From Ursus arctos (taxonomy: Eukaryota; Chordata; Mammalia; Carnivora; Ursidae), in NCBI RefSeq assembly GCF_023065955.2, contig NC_079873.1:11732566-11796565 (forward strand): a stretch of 64,000 bases of DNA, in the 5' to 3' direction. Below are positions 11,372 to 22,199 of the stretch, one piece after another. The notes beneath the pieces are model-generated. The model had not been told where the DNA came from. It made no database searches and saw nothing but the letters and a program-made list of their open reading frames with translations. Each line of letters begins with the position of its first letter. The first letter of the stretch is position 1. The position numbers were made by a program, and so were the translations under genes.

Positions 11372-12639
11372 AAGTTCCTAACATTCAGTAAACATTTAGC
11401 AAGTATTCAAGGGCATGGCAAGGGCATGCCTTGTGATCTGTAGGCAGGATCTGATTGATACGAGAACTCGGATTTTCTACATTTTGACTTGGTCACCAAC
11501 TCATCCACATCTTTCTCTCTCTACATATTAAACTGATGATCTCTTCAAAGTTTTTGAACCAGAGAATTTCCTTTCCTTCACACACTTCCAAATCCTTTAG
11601 CTGCCAAATTCAGGTGGCAGCTTCCAAGCTATTTCTTTTGCTGTCTCGAGAAGGCCAGTCAAGACCTGCGGCCACGACCCCTCTAGTCTGTGTCTCTCCC
11701 TTAATAAAGGTCCAGCTGCCTGGCATTTGATTTAAATCAGGAAGCACTGGACGGAGCCACCGGGAATGTCCGTTCCTTGCGGATAGGGCCAACATCATGC
11801 TTTTTTATGATGCTCCACTGCCTCTAGAATGATTCTGTGTGCACAGAAGTTACTACAAACACCCCAAGTGGTCCTTGTGTTAGGTCCCTAGGCACCCTCG
11901 GAGCTGGGTGTGGTCACATGACTAAATCTGGCTAATGAGATACGTACAGGTTGCTGGGTGGGCCTTTTAGGGAAATCCTTTACATAAAAAAAATGGCTAG
12001 CTGGCACCTTGCTCTTTTCCCTCTTCCTCCTCTCTGCGCCCAAGGGCAAATGGTTGCTACTGGCCCAACAGCTGTCTTGGACAATAAGGTGATGCACTGA
12101 GAACATACCAAAAATGATGAACTAAGATAGAATGAGCAGGGGTCTCTGAAAAGTGGGGAGCCTTCAGGCCCACCCTAGACCTTGGGTTTTTCAAAAGAGA
12201 AACACAAATCCTTACATATGTAAATCATTGTTTTAGCGGCCGCTTTCTGTTACACAGCTGAAGCTCCCCATAACTGATCGAAGGGCAGTAATGCCTTGGC
12301 AGCAGCCTGGAACCAGCTGAGATCCCACCGTCCCAACACCCAACAAAACGTCAGCCTATCTCAAGGCAACATGGCAGCAGCAGAAGGGAAAGGCCCGTCG
12401 AAGACAGACGCCAGCAGCTCAGACTACCTCTTGGGCCTACTCAACTTCTAGACAGGGGCCCGATGGGAACGATGAAAAGGCAGAAGGAAAACGCCAGCAC
12501 GAAGTCCAGACTGAGATCTAGATTCAGCCTTGAATGTTCCTGTACCCTGACTCAACATCCAGAGACCCTGACAAGGGACAGCGCCATGGACAGAGGCTGT
12601 ATCAATCAGGACCAAGATTCGTCAAGGTTATCTGATGAT

Positions 12640-12900
12640 ATCAAGAGAATCATCTTTAAGTGTGTAATGGGATTGTAGTTTTATTTTTTAAAGTTTGTAT
12701 CTTCTAGAGACACAAACTGAAGTATTTATAAGTAAAATGAAATGATTCGCCTTTAAAATACTTTGAGTGCAGGAATGAATGGGGGATGTAGAGGAAACAA
12801 GAATGTCCGTGAGTTGATCACTATGGAGGCTGGGGACATGGAGATTCATTACACTATTTTCTCTATTTTTCTGTTTGAAATTCTTCATGATAAAAAAAAA
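12640..12900 (+). repeat. Old L1-type 3' end
   Basis: The order of segments (AAGTATTTATAAGTAAAATG ... TTGAAATTCTTCATGATAAAA) resembles the 3' part of old L1 families. A related fragment lies at about 40560-41120. Confidence 0.5.
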
Positions 12901-13530
12901 ATATGTCTAAGAGTGGCCCCGGAAAATCGCGTTCCACTAAGGAGTGGCCGGTGGAAGGGGGAGCGGAGCACAGAGACGAGTACAAATGAGTCACGGGCTT
13001 CCCTCCTGTGGGAGGACAGTCGAACAAGCCGCTAACATCACGCCACGCAGTCATTCACATGCCAGCTTGGCTACCTCGGCCCGCCCAGAATCGTAAGGAA
13101 AGGTGTGAGCCAACCCCCCTCCATCTCTTCTTTATTGTTCATCACCAAAAGGCTCAGTGAAAGCTTTGTAAATACCTCTACTTCCTCATTTACAGCCACA
13201 GGGAACAGGTCACTGAGGGCCGCTCATTCCAAACACTGTTGTAAATTATACACTAAAATAGCTTTGGGCTCCAAAGTGTTGGAGGTATTTCTTCGGAGAC
13301 AAAGCGCTGGTGCAAAAAGTTTGAAACGTACTGCCGTGAAACAACGTCAGTGCTTTCCTCCTCTGCTGACTGGACGCTGAGGGGTCTACCATCCTGACGA
13401 GCCGGTAGAGGGCAGAGCGCTGAAAAGTATGGTGACCACCTCAATGGTCAAAGCTAGGTCCACGAGTAAGACACTAATGGTATGCCGTACACAGGAACGC
13501 GTCCCAGCTATTTAAATGACGTTCATGAAG

Positions 13531-13729
13531 GGGACGCCTGGGTGGCTCAGTCGGTTAAGCATCGGACTCCTCATTTCAGCTCAGGTCGTGATCTCAGGGT
13601 TGTGAGATGGGAGCCCCGCGTCGGGCTCCGCACTGGGCGTGGAGCCTGCTTCAGATTCTCTCTCCACCACTGCCCTCCCCACCTCGCATGTGCACACACG
13701 CATGTGTGCTCTCTCTCTCAAAAAAAAAT
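13531..13729 (+). repeat. Can-SINE
   Basis: GGGACGCCTGGGTGGCTCAG at the start, a CT-rich tract and a short A tail. TTCATGAA and TTCACAAA flanks suggest a decayed target duplication. Confidence 0.93.
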
Positions 13730-14054
13730 GTTCACAAAGAATTTATAATACCCTGGAAAGTGCTTATGTTATCCTGTTAAATGAAAAAATAAGGACACAA
13801 AATTGTTCATTTTGTATAATCCCCATGACGTAAAATATACAACTATATGGAGACAAAAGGGGACGCCCCCTATCTTAATCACGATTAAACCAGTGTGATG
13901 ACGTTAGGAATGATTCCGATCCACGTATTTTTCCTTAGGGTAGAGGCATACACGGGAGACCCTCTGTCTTAGTAGAATGTGGGGGTCTTGAAAGCATAGG
14001 TTTTCAGCCAGGGACTCTTAACTGGGTACCATGGATAGAATTCAGGGCAGCTAT

Positions 14055-14259
14055 TGGGGCGCCTGGGTGGCACAGCGGTTAGGCATCTGCCTTCGGCTCA
14101 GGGCATGATCCCGGCGTTGTGGGATCGAGCCCCACATCAGGCTCCTCTGCTATGAGCCTGCTTCTTCCTCTCCCACTCCCCCTGCTTGTGTTCCCTCTCT
14201 CGCTGGCTGTCTCTATCTCTGTCGAATGAATAAATAAATAAAATCTCAAAAAAAAAAAA
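14055..14259 (+). repeat. Can-SINE, young bear/panda-type with perfect 17 bp target duplication
   Basis: The head GGGGCGCCTGGGTGGCACAG, the GGCATGATCCCGGCGTTGTG core and CTATGAGCCTGCTTCTTCC mark the youngest subfamily here. GAATTCAGGGCAGCTAT repeats exactly at 14038-14054 and 14260-14276. Confidence 0.96.
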
Positions 14260-14601
14260 GAATTCAGGGCAGCTATAAACTTGGCTGGGAAAAAATTTAC
14301 ATCTTTCTTTTCACTAACTTCTAACTGAAAATTCTCTTTCCTTCTGGATTTTTTTTTGTAGTAAAATGTACATAACAAAATTTACCATTTTGACTATTTT
14401 TAAGTATATGGTTCAGTGTCGTTAAGTACATTCACGATGGTGAGCGAGTCACCACCAGCCACCTCCAGCCTGAAATTTAATACTTTAATCATGAATGCAA
14501 AGAAGCCCAGTACATTACCAGTCCCTGTGACTCCATCACCACTACAAACCCAAGCAGTTTTCATACCGCACGACAGTTGTTGCAGGTATACTGAACTACC
14601 T

Positions 14602-14775
14602 TTTTAAAGATTTCTTTATTTATGGGCGGGAGGGGCAGAGGGAGAGAGAATCCTCAAGCAGACTCCACGCTGAGCACAGAGCCCAATGTGGGGCTCGATC
14701 TCAGGACCCTGAGATCACAACCTGAGCCGAAACCAAGAGTCAGATACTTAACGGACTGCGCCACCCAGGCACCCC
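14602..14775 (-). repeat. Can-SINE
   Basis: TTTTTAAAGATTTCTTTATTT at the left and CACCCAGGCACCCC at the right. Confidence 0.92.
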
Positions 14776-14985
14776 GGTCTACCGAACTATTATTATTATT
14801 ATTATTATTGTTCATGCTCCTCACGGCTTTGAAATTAGGTAGGTATATGAGCCACCAAGTCTTGTTACTTAATGCAAAATTACTAGATCACAAATTTGTT
14901 TTGTGATATTGTGCTAGCCATATTTCGATACGTTTTCCTTTGTAATCCTATGTATTTTATTTCATGCATTTAAAAAATATTATTC

Positions 14986-15133
14986 TGGGGCACCTGGGTG
15001 GCTCAGTCCATTAAGCGTCTGCCTTCGGCTCAGGTCATGATCTCATGTCCCTCTACCTCTGCTGCTCCCCCTGTTTGTGCTCTCTCACTCTCCCTCTCTG
15101 TCAAATAAATAAATAAGATCTTTAAAAAAAAAT
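14986..15133 (+). repeat. Can-SINE with an internal deletion
   Basis: The head GGGGCACCTGGGTGGCTCAG jumps from TGATCTCATG to CCCTCTACCTCTGCTG, losing roughly 60 bases. AAAAATATTATTCTG flanks both sides. Confidence 0.9.
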
Positions 15134-15614
15134 AAAAAATATTATTCTGAGAAGAAACGTGTTGGTTTCATCAGACCGCCAACGGGGTTCACAAGACAAA
15201 AAAAATTAAGAAACCCTCAGCGATGTGTTCTGACAGATGGAGTAATTGAAGTATTAGCTACCCTGGACATACAATAATGGCTTTACTAATGGGTGTCCGA
15301 ATTCTTCGTATTGTGCTGCGGTGACGCGGCCTAGCAGAATATGATACCACGTCCATCTGCATCTCCCCAACACCCACTGTGCGTTTAGCCCGTAGAATAA
15401 TCCCGTTTTCATGCATCCCTTTGGAAAACAATGACTGATGGACCCCAAAAGACATTCACAGCTGAAAAGGAAGCTAGTGGCAGAAAGAGTATAAGAATAT
15501 CAGAGCAGATTTTAAGAAGACAAACAAACCAACCTCATTTTGAAAAGAGAATCCATTTCCCTAATACGCTTCTTCCTTTATTCAAAAATATTTTTTGGCG
15601 GGGAGAAGATGCTC

Positions 15615-16560
15615 AATGCCACTAATCATCAGGGAAATGCAAATCCAAACCACAGTGAGAGATCACCTCACACCTGTCAGAATGGCCAGCATCAAAAAGA
15701 CAAGAAATAACAAGTATGGGGAAGGGTGTGGGAAAAGGGAACCCTTGTGCACTGTCAGTAGGAATGTAAATTGGTGCAGCCACTATGGAAAACAGTAGGA
15801 GGTTCCTCGAAAATATTAAAAATAGGACTACCGTATGATCCAGCGATCCCACTTCTGGGTGTTCACCCAAAGAAAACGAAAACACTGACTTGAAAATTGA
15901 TCTGCACCCCCACGTTCATTGCAGCATTATTCACAAGAGCCAAGACATGGAAACCACCTAAACACCTACTGAATGGAAAAAGAAAATATGATATATGTGT
16001 GTGTACACACACACACACACACACACACACTGAGATATTTTTCAGCCATAAAAAAATGAGATCTTGTCATGCGCGATGTGGGTAGATCTTGAGGGCATTA
16101 TGCTAAGTGAAACAGAGAAAGCCAAACACCATGTGAGCTAACTTACATGCGGAATCAAAAACTAAATAAATGAACCAAGCTCACAGACACAGAGAACAGC
16201 TTAATGGTTGTTGCCAGAGGCGAGGGGTGGGGGGGGGTGAAATAGGTTAAGGTGTTCAAAAAGTACACACTTCCACTTATAAGATAAATAAGTTATAAGA
16301 TCGATAAGTCCTGGGGATGTCATGTACAGCACGGTGACTGTCATTAACATCACTGTATTGCATATTTGAAAGTTGCTAAGAGAGTAAATCTTAAAAGTTC
16401 TCATCACAAGCAAAGAAAGTTGTATAACTAGGTATGGCGACAGACGTTAACTAGACTGATTGTGGTGATTGTTTTGCAATATATACAAATACCAAATCAT
16501 TATGTTGTCCACCTGAAACTAATACAATGTCATATGTCAGTTATACTTCGATCAAAAAAT
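15615..16560 (+). repeat. L1 3' end (ORF2 C-terminus and 3' UTR), decayed
   Basis: CATCAGGGAAATGCAAATCC and CACCTCACACCTGTCAGAAT begin the ORF2 tail, which is frameshifted and interrupted. The 3' UTR (TGGTTGTTGCCAGAGG, CACCTGAAACTAATACAATG) follows. A (CA)n tract lies at 16006-16030. Confidence 0.85.
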
Positions 16561-17253
16561 CTTTTGGGAATCTGGGATGGTGATGAGTGCTCTATTCCCT
16601 GGGCTATAACCACCATTTGATACCATTCTGTGCAAGTAAGATGTTCTTTTCTACAAGTCCCATGTCTTCTGCAATTTTCAAATACAACTGCTCTCTGAGA
16701 GAGGTTTACCTAACCTAAAATCACCTGGGAGAAGCCTTCAGGCACCCCCATCCCCACAGGAGGGCCACAGAGGCGGGTCTCAGTGGTTTGCCCATGAACC
16801 CAAATCCCTGGCAAGGCTGACTGGCCAAGGGGGAAGACGTGACCCAAACCGAGCCAACCAGATGCTCTCCCCTGGGAATCTGGAAGTGGGACCTGAAGTG
16901 ACTCCCTGGTGCTTTGAACCGCGGGCGAGTCAACTTGGGGCTATAAGGTGGGCGTGTTTGGCGACGTGCACGCTCAGGCTGGTAGATCAACCCAGGACAG
17001 GACAAGGGAATGCGCAGAGGGGTGCAGATGCTTCAGCTGTCCCTTCTGCACCGGGCCTTTGTACCCATGTTAGAGAAACCCCCTTCGGGCTAGGGCTGGT
17101 CCACTGGGGACCCTAACTGCTGAGTTTAGAGTTGGCCCCAATGGCACCCCCCTAAGGCAGCTCATGATTGCCCCGGGCCCTCTCTTCCCAAGCCTCAGTG
17201 TCCCACCAGTGCCTTCTGCAGGAAAGCACGCAACGGCCCCCCAGGCAGCATAC

Positions 17254-17349
17254 CTCGGGTCTGCCAATGCTTCTGCGGACTCTCGCTCCAACCCCTTCCG
17301 ACTGCTCCCGGCTCAGCACTGACAGGGTGACCTTCTTGGAGGACGCCAT
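17254..17349 (-). CDS. PIR: PIR coding exon 1 (start codon, residues 1-32)
   Basis: The ATG is the reverse complement of 17347-17349. The 32 codons read MASSKKVTLSVLSREQ and finish with ARVRRSIGRPE, matching the N-terminus of mammalian pirin (human has Gly rather than Ala at residue 2, from memory). The donor GTATGC follows Glu32 at 17253, giving a phase-0 junction with the exon at 5450-5542. The in-frame open stretch upstream of the ATG runs through the leader and intron and is not pirin-like, which fixes the start. Confidence 0.96.
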
Positions 17350-17376
17350 GTCGAAGTCGAAAAGAGTGTTCCGACG
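17350..17376 (-). other. PIR: PIR 5' leader portion of the start-codon exon
   Basis: On the minus strand a pyrimidine-rich tract ending CTGCTGCTCAG lies just upstream of 17376 and forms a good acceptor, leaving 27 bases of leader before the ATG. This implies an upstream noncoding exon. The boundary is an inference from splice-site quality only. Confidence 0.7.
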
Positions 17377-17676
17377 CTGAGCAGCAGAGGAGCAACAAAA
17401 GAGCAAAACCATAAGGCGGACACATCCAAAGACTATGAAATAAAGGAAATTAAATTCAGACCTGCCCAAAATATTAACGGCTACAATATATTGACTGCTT
17501 AGTCTGTACAAGACCTGGGTTAGGAAATTTAAAATAATGCCGGTGAACATGTACGAGTACTAATGTATTAGTACCACTAATTATTTGCAATCTCATGCAA
17601 CCCTACAGCCATCTTTTACAAGGTTTAGCAATAACAGCTCTGCTGGGCACTTACTAACCTCTAAGGAGCACTTTAT

Positions 17677-17783
17677 CTGCTTTTTTTCTTTTTTAAGGAG
17701 GCTCCACGCCCCATGTGGGGCTCGAACTCACGACCTCAGGTCAAGAGTCGCTTGCTCTACTGACTGGGCCAGCCAGGAGCTCC
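17677..17783 (-). repeat. Short, old tRNA-Lys-type carnivore SINE
   Basis: CATGTGGGGCTCGAACTCAC and GACTGGGCCAGCCAGGAGC are the reverse complement of the tRNA-like head. Confidence 0.75.
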
Positions 17784-18319
17784 TTTATGTCATTGAAGGC
17801 TCTCAACCTCCCCAACCCCACATTGCCCCCACAAGGTAGGTGCTGCCGTGCAGCTGAGAGAGATTTACGTGGTGACTAAAGGAACACGAAGGAAATCCAT
17901 GAGGTCTGTGACTCTCACCAGAACATGTCGAAGATCTGGGCCCTGAAAGGATCTTCGAGGGTCACCAAATTCAAAGATCCATCTATCCCTAAAGTTCAGG
18001 GCCAACTTTAGCGCCAAGAAATCTCTGAGCTTTGTCAGGAAGTCTTCAAGAGCGCAGGAAACTGAAGGAGGAGGTGCCCTTGAAAAGGCATCCTGTATTT
18101 GAGGGCCAGTCTATACCCGGCCTTTATTATTCAAAAGAGTTTTCTCTTTGTGGGCCTGAGTTCTACTGAACGGAGTATCCCAGAACAAACATAATCCATC
18201 TCTTTTCCACTTCAAATGCTGCAGACGATACCACCAAATCTCTAAAACTCTTCTTCAAGCGAAATACAACCCATTCTTTCAAAGATTCCTACTGAAATCG
18301 GGAGAGATGCTCTAGCAAG

Positions 18320-18500
18320 AAGCGTAGACCCTAGAGCCTGAGAGCCTGGGTTTGCATCCCAGCGTCACCAGGTGCCAGCTGTGTGACCTGAGGCCACTTG
18401 CTAAGCCTCTCTGTTCTTCATTTTTCCCATCTGTGAAATAGGGGTACTAAGACCGCCTACCTCAAAGGAGTGTGGTCAGCCCTATAAGAACTTCAGCTGC
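18320..18500 (+). repeat. MIR SINE
   Basis: GCCTGGGTTTGCATCCCAGC, then CCAGCTGTGTGACC and CTCTGTTCTTCATTTTTCCC is the standard MIR order. Confidence 0.85.
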
Positions 18501-18760
18501 TGTTATTCAGAGCACTCTACCCGGCAACACCCGGCCCGCCCGTCAAAATGTGTCCTCCCCAGGCAGGCAATCAATCAATATTATTGGGTGCTGGTCAGTG
18601 AGGCTCAGAAATGAGTTTAATCCTCAAGGCGGCACAGAACCGTCATCACCTACCTACAAGCAACTAGGAAGGCTTTTACCCCCTACGTGCGCCGCTTCTA
18701 GGTCCTTCCAGGCTCCCGCCCGTAAATTCCATGCACTCGAACAACTGACGAGGTGCTTAC

Positions 18761-18960
18761 CTAATCGCAGTGCTTTGCAGACAGGAAAGCCGCCTACCAC
18801 TTTCGCCCAGTGTCAGAGTCCTATTGAAGCATCTCCCGTCTCCTCCAAGGAGCCTCCCCCGGGAGTCGACGGCGGGCTGGGGAAGGCGGGGTCCCGCGCC
18901 GGGAGCCCAGCACCCCCGCGGGCGTGTGGTCCCCACGCGGCGGCGGCGGCGGCGGCGGCG
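18761..18960 (-). other. PIR: Probable PIR noncoding first exon (5' end approximate)
   Basis: On the minus strand, CGATTAG followed by GTAAGC (intron bases 18755-18760) is a strong donor at the edge of the CpG island, about 1.4 kb upstream of the acceptor at 17377-17379. No ATG is needed here. The transcription start was not seen and could lie anywhere between roughly 18.8 and 19.05 kb, so the right boundary is nominal. The island also contains a CCG repeat that may lie in this leader. Confidence 0.5.
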
Positions 18961-18961
18961 G
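18938..18961. repeat. (CGG)8 trinucleotide repeat in the CpG island
   Basis: Eight uninterrupted CGG units on the plus strand (CCG in the PIR sense direction). It sits in the PIR promoter or noncoding first exon and explains the poly-Ala and poly-Arg stretches in conceptual translations of the region. Confidence 0.95.
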
Positions 18962-19018
18962 CTGGGGCGCGGGCACTGAGCGCAGGGCGGGGAGGGCGCT
19001 GAGCCAGCCGCCTCACCG

Positions 19019-19027
19019 TGACTCAGC
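19019..19027 (+). promoter_or_regulatory. PIR: Antioxidant response element / AP-1 site in the PIR promoter
   Basis: TGACTCAGC fits the NRF2-small MAF consensus TGACnnnGC exactly and contains the AP-1 core TGACTCA. It lies about 260 bases from the proposed first-exon donor, inside the CpG island. PIR is known as an NRF2-responsive gene in human cells, so the site is biologically expected; binding here is inferred. Confidence 0.65.
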
Positions 19028-19254
19028 GTTTCGCCGCCCGCGGCCGCCGCCGGACCCGAGGCGGGAGCCTGCGGATCTCGCGGGCCCCGGGCGGGGGGTG
19101 GGAAACGCTCCATTATTTCCGGGCCGCGGGGCTCCTCTCGCACCGCCCTCCACCCCTCCCCTGTCTGCTCTGCTGCCCAGCGACCTCTGTGCCCCTCCCG
19201 CCCGGGAGACATGAGACCCCAGAGTCTGGGGGCTCCCTGAGCCGGGCAGGTGCT

Positions 19255-19450
19255 CCGATCCGGCCAATGCGGGTTCCAATTGTGCCTCCATCACTTAGCT
19301 GCGCGAGCTGGGGCAGGTGGCTCAGCCTCTCTGTGCCTGCAGTTCTTCCGCTGTGAAATGGGGATAATAGAACCCACCTGGTAGGGTTGTAGTGAGAATT
19401 CAGTGAGCTTGGTTTGCCCTCAGTACTACACGATTGTTTGTAGCATAAAT
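19255..19450 (+). repeat. MIR SINE at the edge of the CpG island
   Basis: GGGTTCCAATTGTGCC, then CTCAGCCTCTCTGTGCC, then AAATGGGGATAATAGAACCC. Confidence 0.8.
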
Positions 19451-19799
19451 AAGTTGCCGGCTGTTGGGCACTAGAGCAAGAGGGGCTGGGGGGTGGGGAG
19501 GAAGATGGGAGTAGCAGAGCCAAGACTTTTTTGCTCCTGCCTGAAAGAGACACACTCTAGTGGGGAGACAGTTGCTTAAGAGCTTGGTTGTTGGGGAGCG
19601 CGGTGGGCAGGCACTGGCGAGTTTTCCCAGACCAGTGCGCCCTTGCGGGAGCCAGCAAACCGATCTAGTTCATTGCTGGAATGCTTAACCAGGGGTAGAG
19701 GCGTGGCTGCCGGTTTGTGTCCTTTAAACATCAGGAAGCTCACTGTGTGATTTTTGAGAAAGGAAAGTAAGTGGCACTTCGAAAACAGGGGCCAGAAAA

Positions 19800-19948
19800 C
19801 TCTAGTGGGCCAGACGTTTTCAACTTTGCAGGCCGCAGACGATCTCTGTGAAGACCGCTCCAGGTGGCCTTTGTAGCAACAAACCAGCCACGGACAGCAT
19901 TAAAATAAATGGGTGTGGCTGTTTCAATAAAACTTTCATTATGGTTAC
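19800..19948 (+). repeat. hAT-like element, left part of a split copy
   Basis: This resembles the interior of the element at 24905-25080 (GGCTGTTTCAATAAAACTTTCAT against GGCTGTGTTCCCATAAA). The matching right end appears at about 20688-20800 (GGGCCAGGCTTGCC ... GTTGCAGACCCCTG), so the copy seems to be interrupted by about 740 bases. Confidence 0.45.
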
Positions 19949-20640
19949 TGTTGGGGAGGAAGGATTTCCTCTGCCCTCCAAGATCCTTCTAGCTGGACTA
20001 AGAGTCAAGTTGACCTGAGACAGATGAACATGAGAAAATCAAATTTAATGTCATTAAGTATGGGGAATCCACACGGCCTGAAATTCCAAAGACGCTGAGG
20101 CACCAGGAGGCTTATCTGGCCTTGTGAGCTCAGGGGAGGGGGCGGGGTGTGGGAAAACAAAGGGAAGGAAGACCATTTGCAGGAAGGTGAGAGATGTTTG
20201 GAAAACAAAGTTTGCCCTGCTGTGCACCCAAGTTTCTTAAGTAAAATGGAACCTCTGTTAAGAGGTCTCTTCTTGGTACAGGCTCTCCTTTCCAATGTAA
20301 ATGTAGGCGGTTGTGGGAGAGGTAAAGCTCTTTTCCTGAATCTGCTGGGTTTTGATCTCATTTTACTCAAAATAGTCTTCCTGCGGAAGTGGCCATTCTG
20401 GGGGAACACCTGGGTGGAACAGTCAGTTAAGCATCTGCCTTTGGCTCAGGTCATGATCCCGGGGTCCTGAAATTGAGCCCCACGTTGGGCTCCCTGCTCA
20501 GTGGGGACTCTGCTTCTCCCTCTCCCTCTGCCCCTCCGCCTGCTCGCGTGTTTTTTTTCACTCTCAAATAAATAAAATCTTTTTAAAGTGGCCTATCTCG
20601 AGGTGACGTGCCCTTGTCTCTACAATACTGAAATTTGAAT
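19949..20640. mobile_element. Possible LTR-type insertion carrying a Can-SINE
   Basis: This stretch separates two halves of a hAT-like element. Its sequence (for example CAGATGAACATGAGAAAA, followed by an A/T-rich stretch) suggests an old LTR, and a plus-strand Can-SINE is nested at 20401-20586. No clear target duplication was found, so both the class and the ends are uncertain. Confidence 0.3.
20401..20586 (+). repeat. Can-SINE
   Basis: GGGAACACCTGGGTGGAACAG at the start and AATAAATAAAATCTTTTT at the end. AGTGGCC lies on both sides. Confidence 0.92.
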
Positions 20641-21590
20641 TTCATATAATTTTCTCTTGTTATGAAGTGTTATTCTTTAGATTTTTTTTAGATTTCAACC
20701 GCTTAAAAATGTAAAAACTGCTTTCAGCTCACAGACTGTAAAAACTAGGTAATGGGCCAGGCTTGCCTGCAGGCCTAGTTGCAGACCCCTGCTCTGAAAG
20801 AAGAGGGGAGTAGAGGAACAAGGACTTTTCTCCTGGACGCTCTATAGGTCAGTGGGACTCAAATCCTTCCTCTCTACCTTACTGCGATTCAAGGCTAATT
20901 GAGATAATACACATGAATATTAAAAGTGCTATGAAATAATACAGTATTGTTACTCATCATCGTTATGCTGACTCCTGAAACTGTCTCCAAATAAAATAGA
21001 AATATGGACTCCCTGTCTGGCTCTTTGCAGTCTTTAGTAAATGCTTCTGCATTTGCTACCAAAAATGTCAACATTTAGCCAAATGCCTGGGCCTGAAACT
21101 CAAGCTATCCCCGTCACTCTTCCACCTTGAAATCCTGTGGATTCCACGCCTAATGCCTCTTAAACACGAAGGCCACCGGCGGTCATCTTAGCTGATAGCC
21201 ACGCCCATCTTCCTGCCTTCGGGCTTGCCGCTGGCCAATCTGCTCTCCCCATCCCCGGAAAATGGTATAACTGTCCCAAAACCTCAGGGCCCTCAAGAGA
21301 AGGTCTCTTGATGTCTCTAATCTGGCCTCACCCTCAACATGCTGACACTTGCTGCAGGACACACGCACACACACAGGGGCACTCCACTCTCTCTTTCCAC
21401 CAGGCTGACTTCTTTTAGGCTTCTGGAATGTGCATTCTCCCACTTGTTAGCCTGCTGTGCCTCTCTGCCTGTGACTTTCTCTCTCCTTGATCTGGCTTAT
21501 CCCCATACGTCTTTCAGCTCAGTTTCCATGTCGCTCCTGCTGGGAAGCCTTCCCCTCAAATCTGGGTGAGACGTTCAACATGGCCATCAT

Positions 21591-22165
21591 TGTGAGACAG
21601 AGAGGCTGAAGGGGCTCCACGGGAAAAAACTGCCTTTTTCCTCCTTTGCCTGCTTCTGTTCTTGCTAGGACCTGCACCCCTGCCTTATGTCCTCCTTGTA
21701 AAGGTCAAGGAGTCAACGATTTCTTTGGAGACTTCCAGTGCAGTAGAAAACACCTATGGAGTGACCGGGTGGGTCATCGTGAACTTTTTCCAAGACCACT
21801 GACTCCAGACGCCTTGACGCCAAGACCCCAGGCCCCAGGCCCCAGGGCATAAGTGGCTTATGGAAGACACCTGACCACTCGTGCTTGTTCTGACCAGTTC
21901 CTGGATGCCCTAGAGGACGCGGACACCAGACCATCGTCTTCAATAAAAACCCCAGACCCTGAGCAAAGACGAGACTCGCTCTCCTTCCTTTCTGAGTCTC
22001 CCAGCCACCCGGTTTGCATGTGCCCTCCCTCTCGCTCTTCAATAAACTCTGCTCTCCCTTCCTCTCGGCTCGCGGTGGATTCCGATCCTGCACACAGCCA
22101 GGGACCCTCTTGGCTGGTCCTGCGGGACCCCCACTGGGTCCTCGGACCCAGGGGAGCCTGTAACA
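21591..22165 (+). mobile_element. Solo LTR of an ERV1-like (gammaretrovirus-type) endogenous retrovirus
   Basis: The 575-base stretch starts TGTGAGACAG and ends GCCTGTAACA. It has the promoter-R-U5 layout of a class I LTR, with AATAAA polyadenylation signals at 21942-21947 and 22041-22046 followed by a C/T-rich U5. The flanks ATCAT and ATCAC could be a 5 bp target duplication with one change. No internal retroviral sequence is present, so it is a recombined solo LTR. It lies between PIR and BMX and could supply promoter or polyadenylation activity. Confidence 0.65.
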
Positions 22166-22199
22166 ATCACAACCACCCACTGTTGATCAGACTCATTGT

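Larger units (their letters stand above)
5450..19100 (-). other. PIR: PIR (pirin) locus, 5' part; gene continues past the left edge
   Basis: Pirin is a nuclear iron-binding protein of the cupin superfamily, known as a cofactor of BCL3/NF-kB and NFI-type transcription complexes and as a redox sensor. Two coding exons are seen on the minus strand and together encode residues 1-63, about one fifth of the roughly 290-residue family length. They match mammalian pirin nearly residue for residue from memory, both begin and end in phase 0, and both have GT-AG borders. Two of the four iron ligands (His56 and His58) fall in the second exon; the other two would be in exons outside the window. The 5' leader appears to be spliced from a CpG-island exon ending at 18761. 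The gene points away from BMX, as in human Xp22.2. The right end given here is the approximate promoter, not a mapped transcription start. Confidence 0.93.
18690..19260. promoter_or_regulatory. PIR: CpG island / PIR promoter region
   Basis: This stretch is dense in CpG and in GC-box-like runs (for example GGGCGGGG near 18985 and GGGCGGGGGG near 19090) and has no obvious TATA box near the proposed first exon, as expected of a broadly expressed housekeeping promoter. It is the only strong CpG island in the window. The long open frames across it on both strands come from its high GC content and do not resemble known proteins. Confidence 0.8.

Noticed and set aside
14055..14140. tRNA-like A and B box sequence
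   Set aside because: It is the tRNA-derived head of a Can-SINE; no tRNA fold or true tRNA gene is present. The same applies to the other SINEs.
17152..17550. A continuous 132-codon minus-strand protein containing the pirin N-terminus
   Set aside because: Only the 32 codons 17254-17349 are pirin; both flanks read through splice sites into intron.
18472..19294. Overlapping open frames of 70-176 codons on both strands in the CpG island
   Set aside because: They come from low stop-codon density in GC-rich DNA and encode low-complexity Ala/Arg/Pro runs with no family features.
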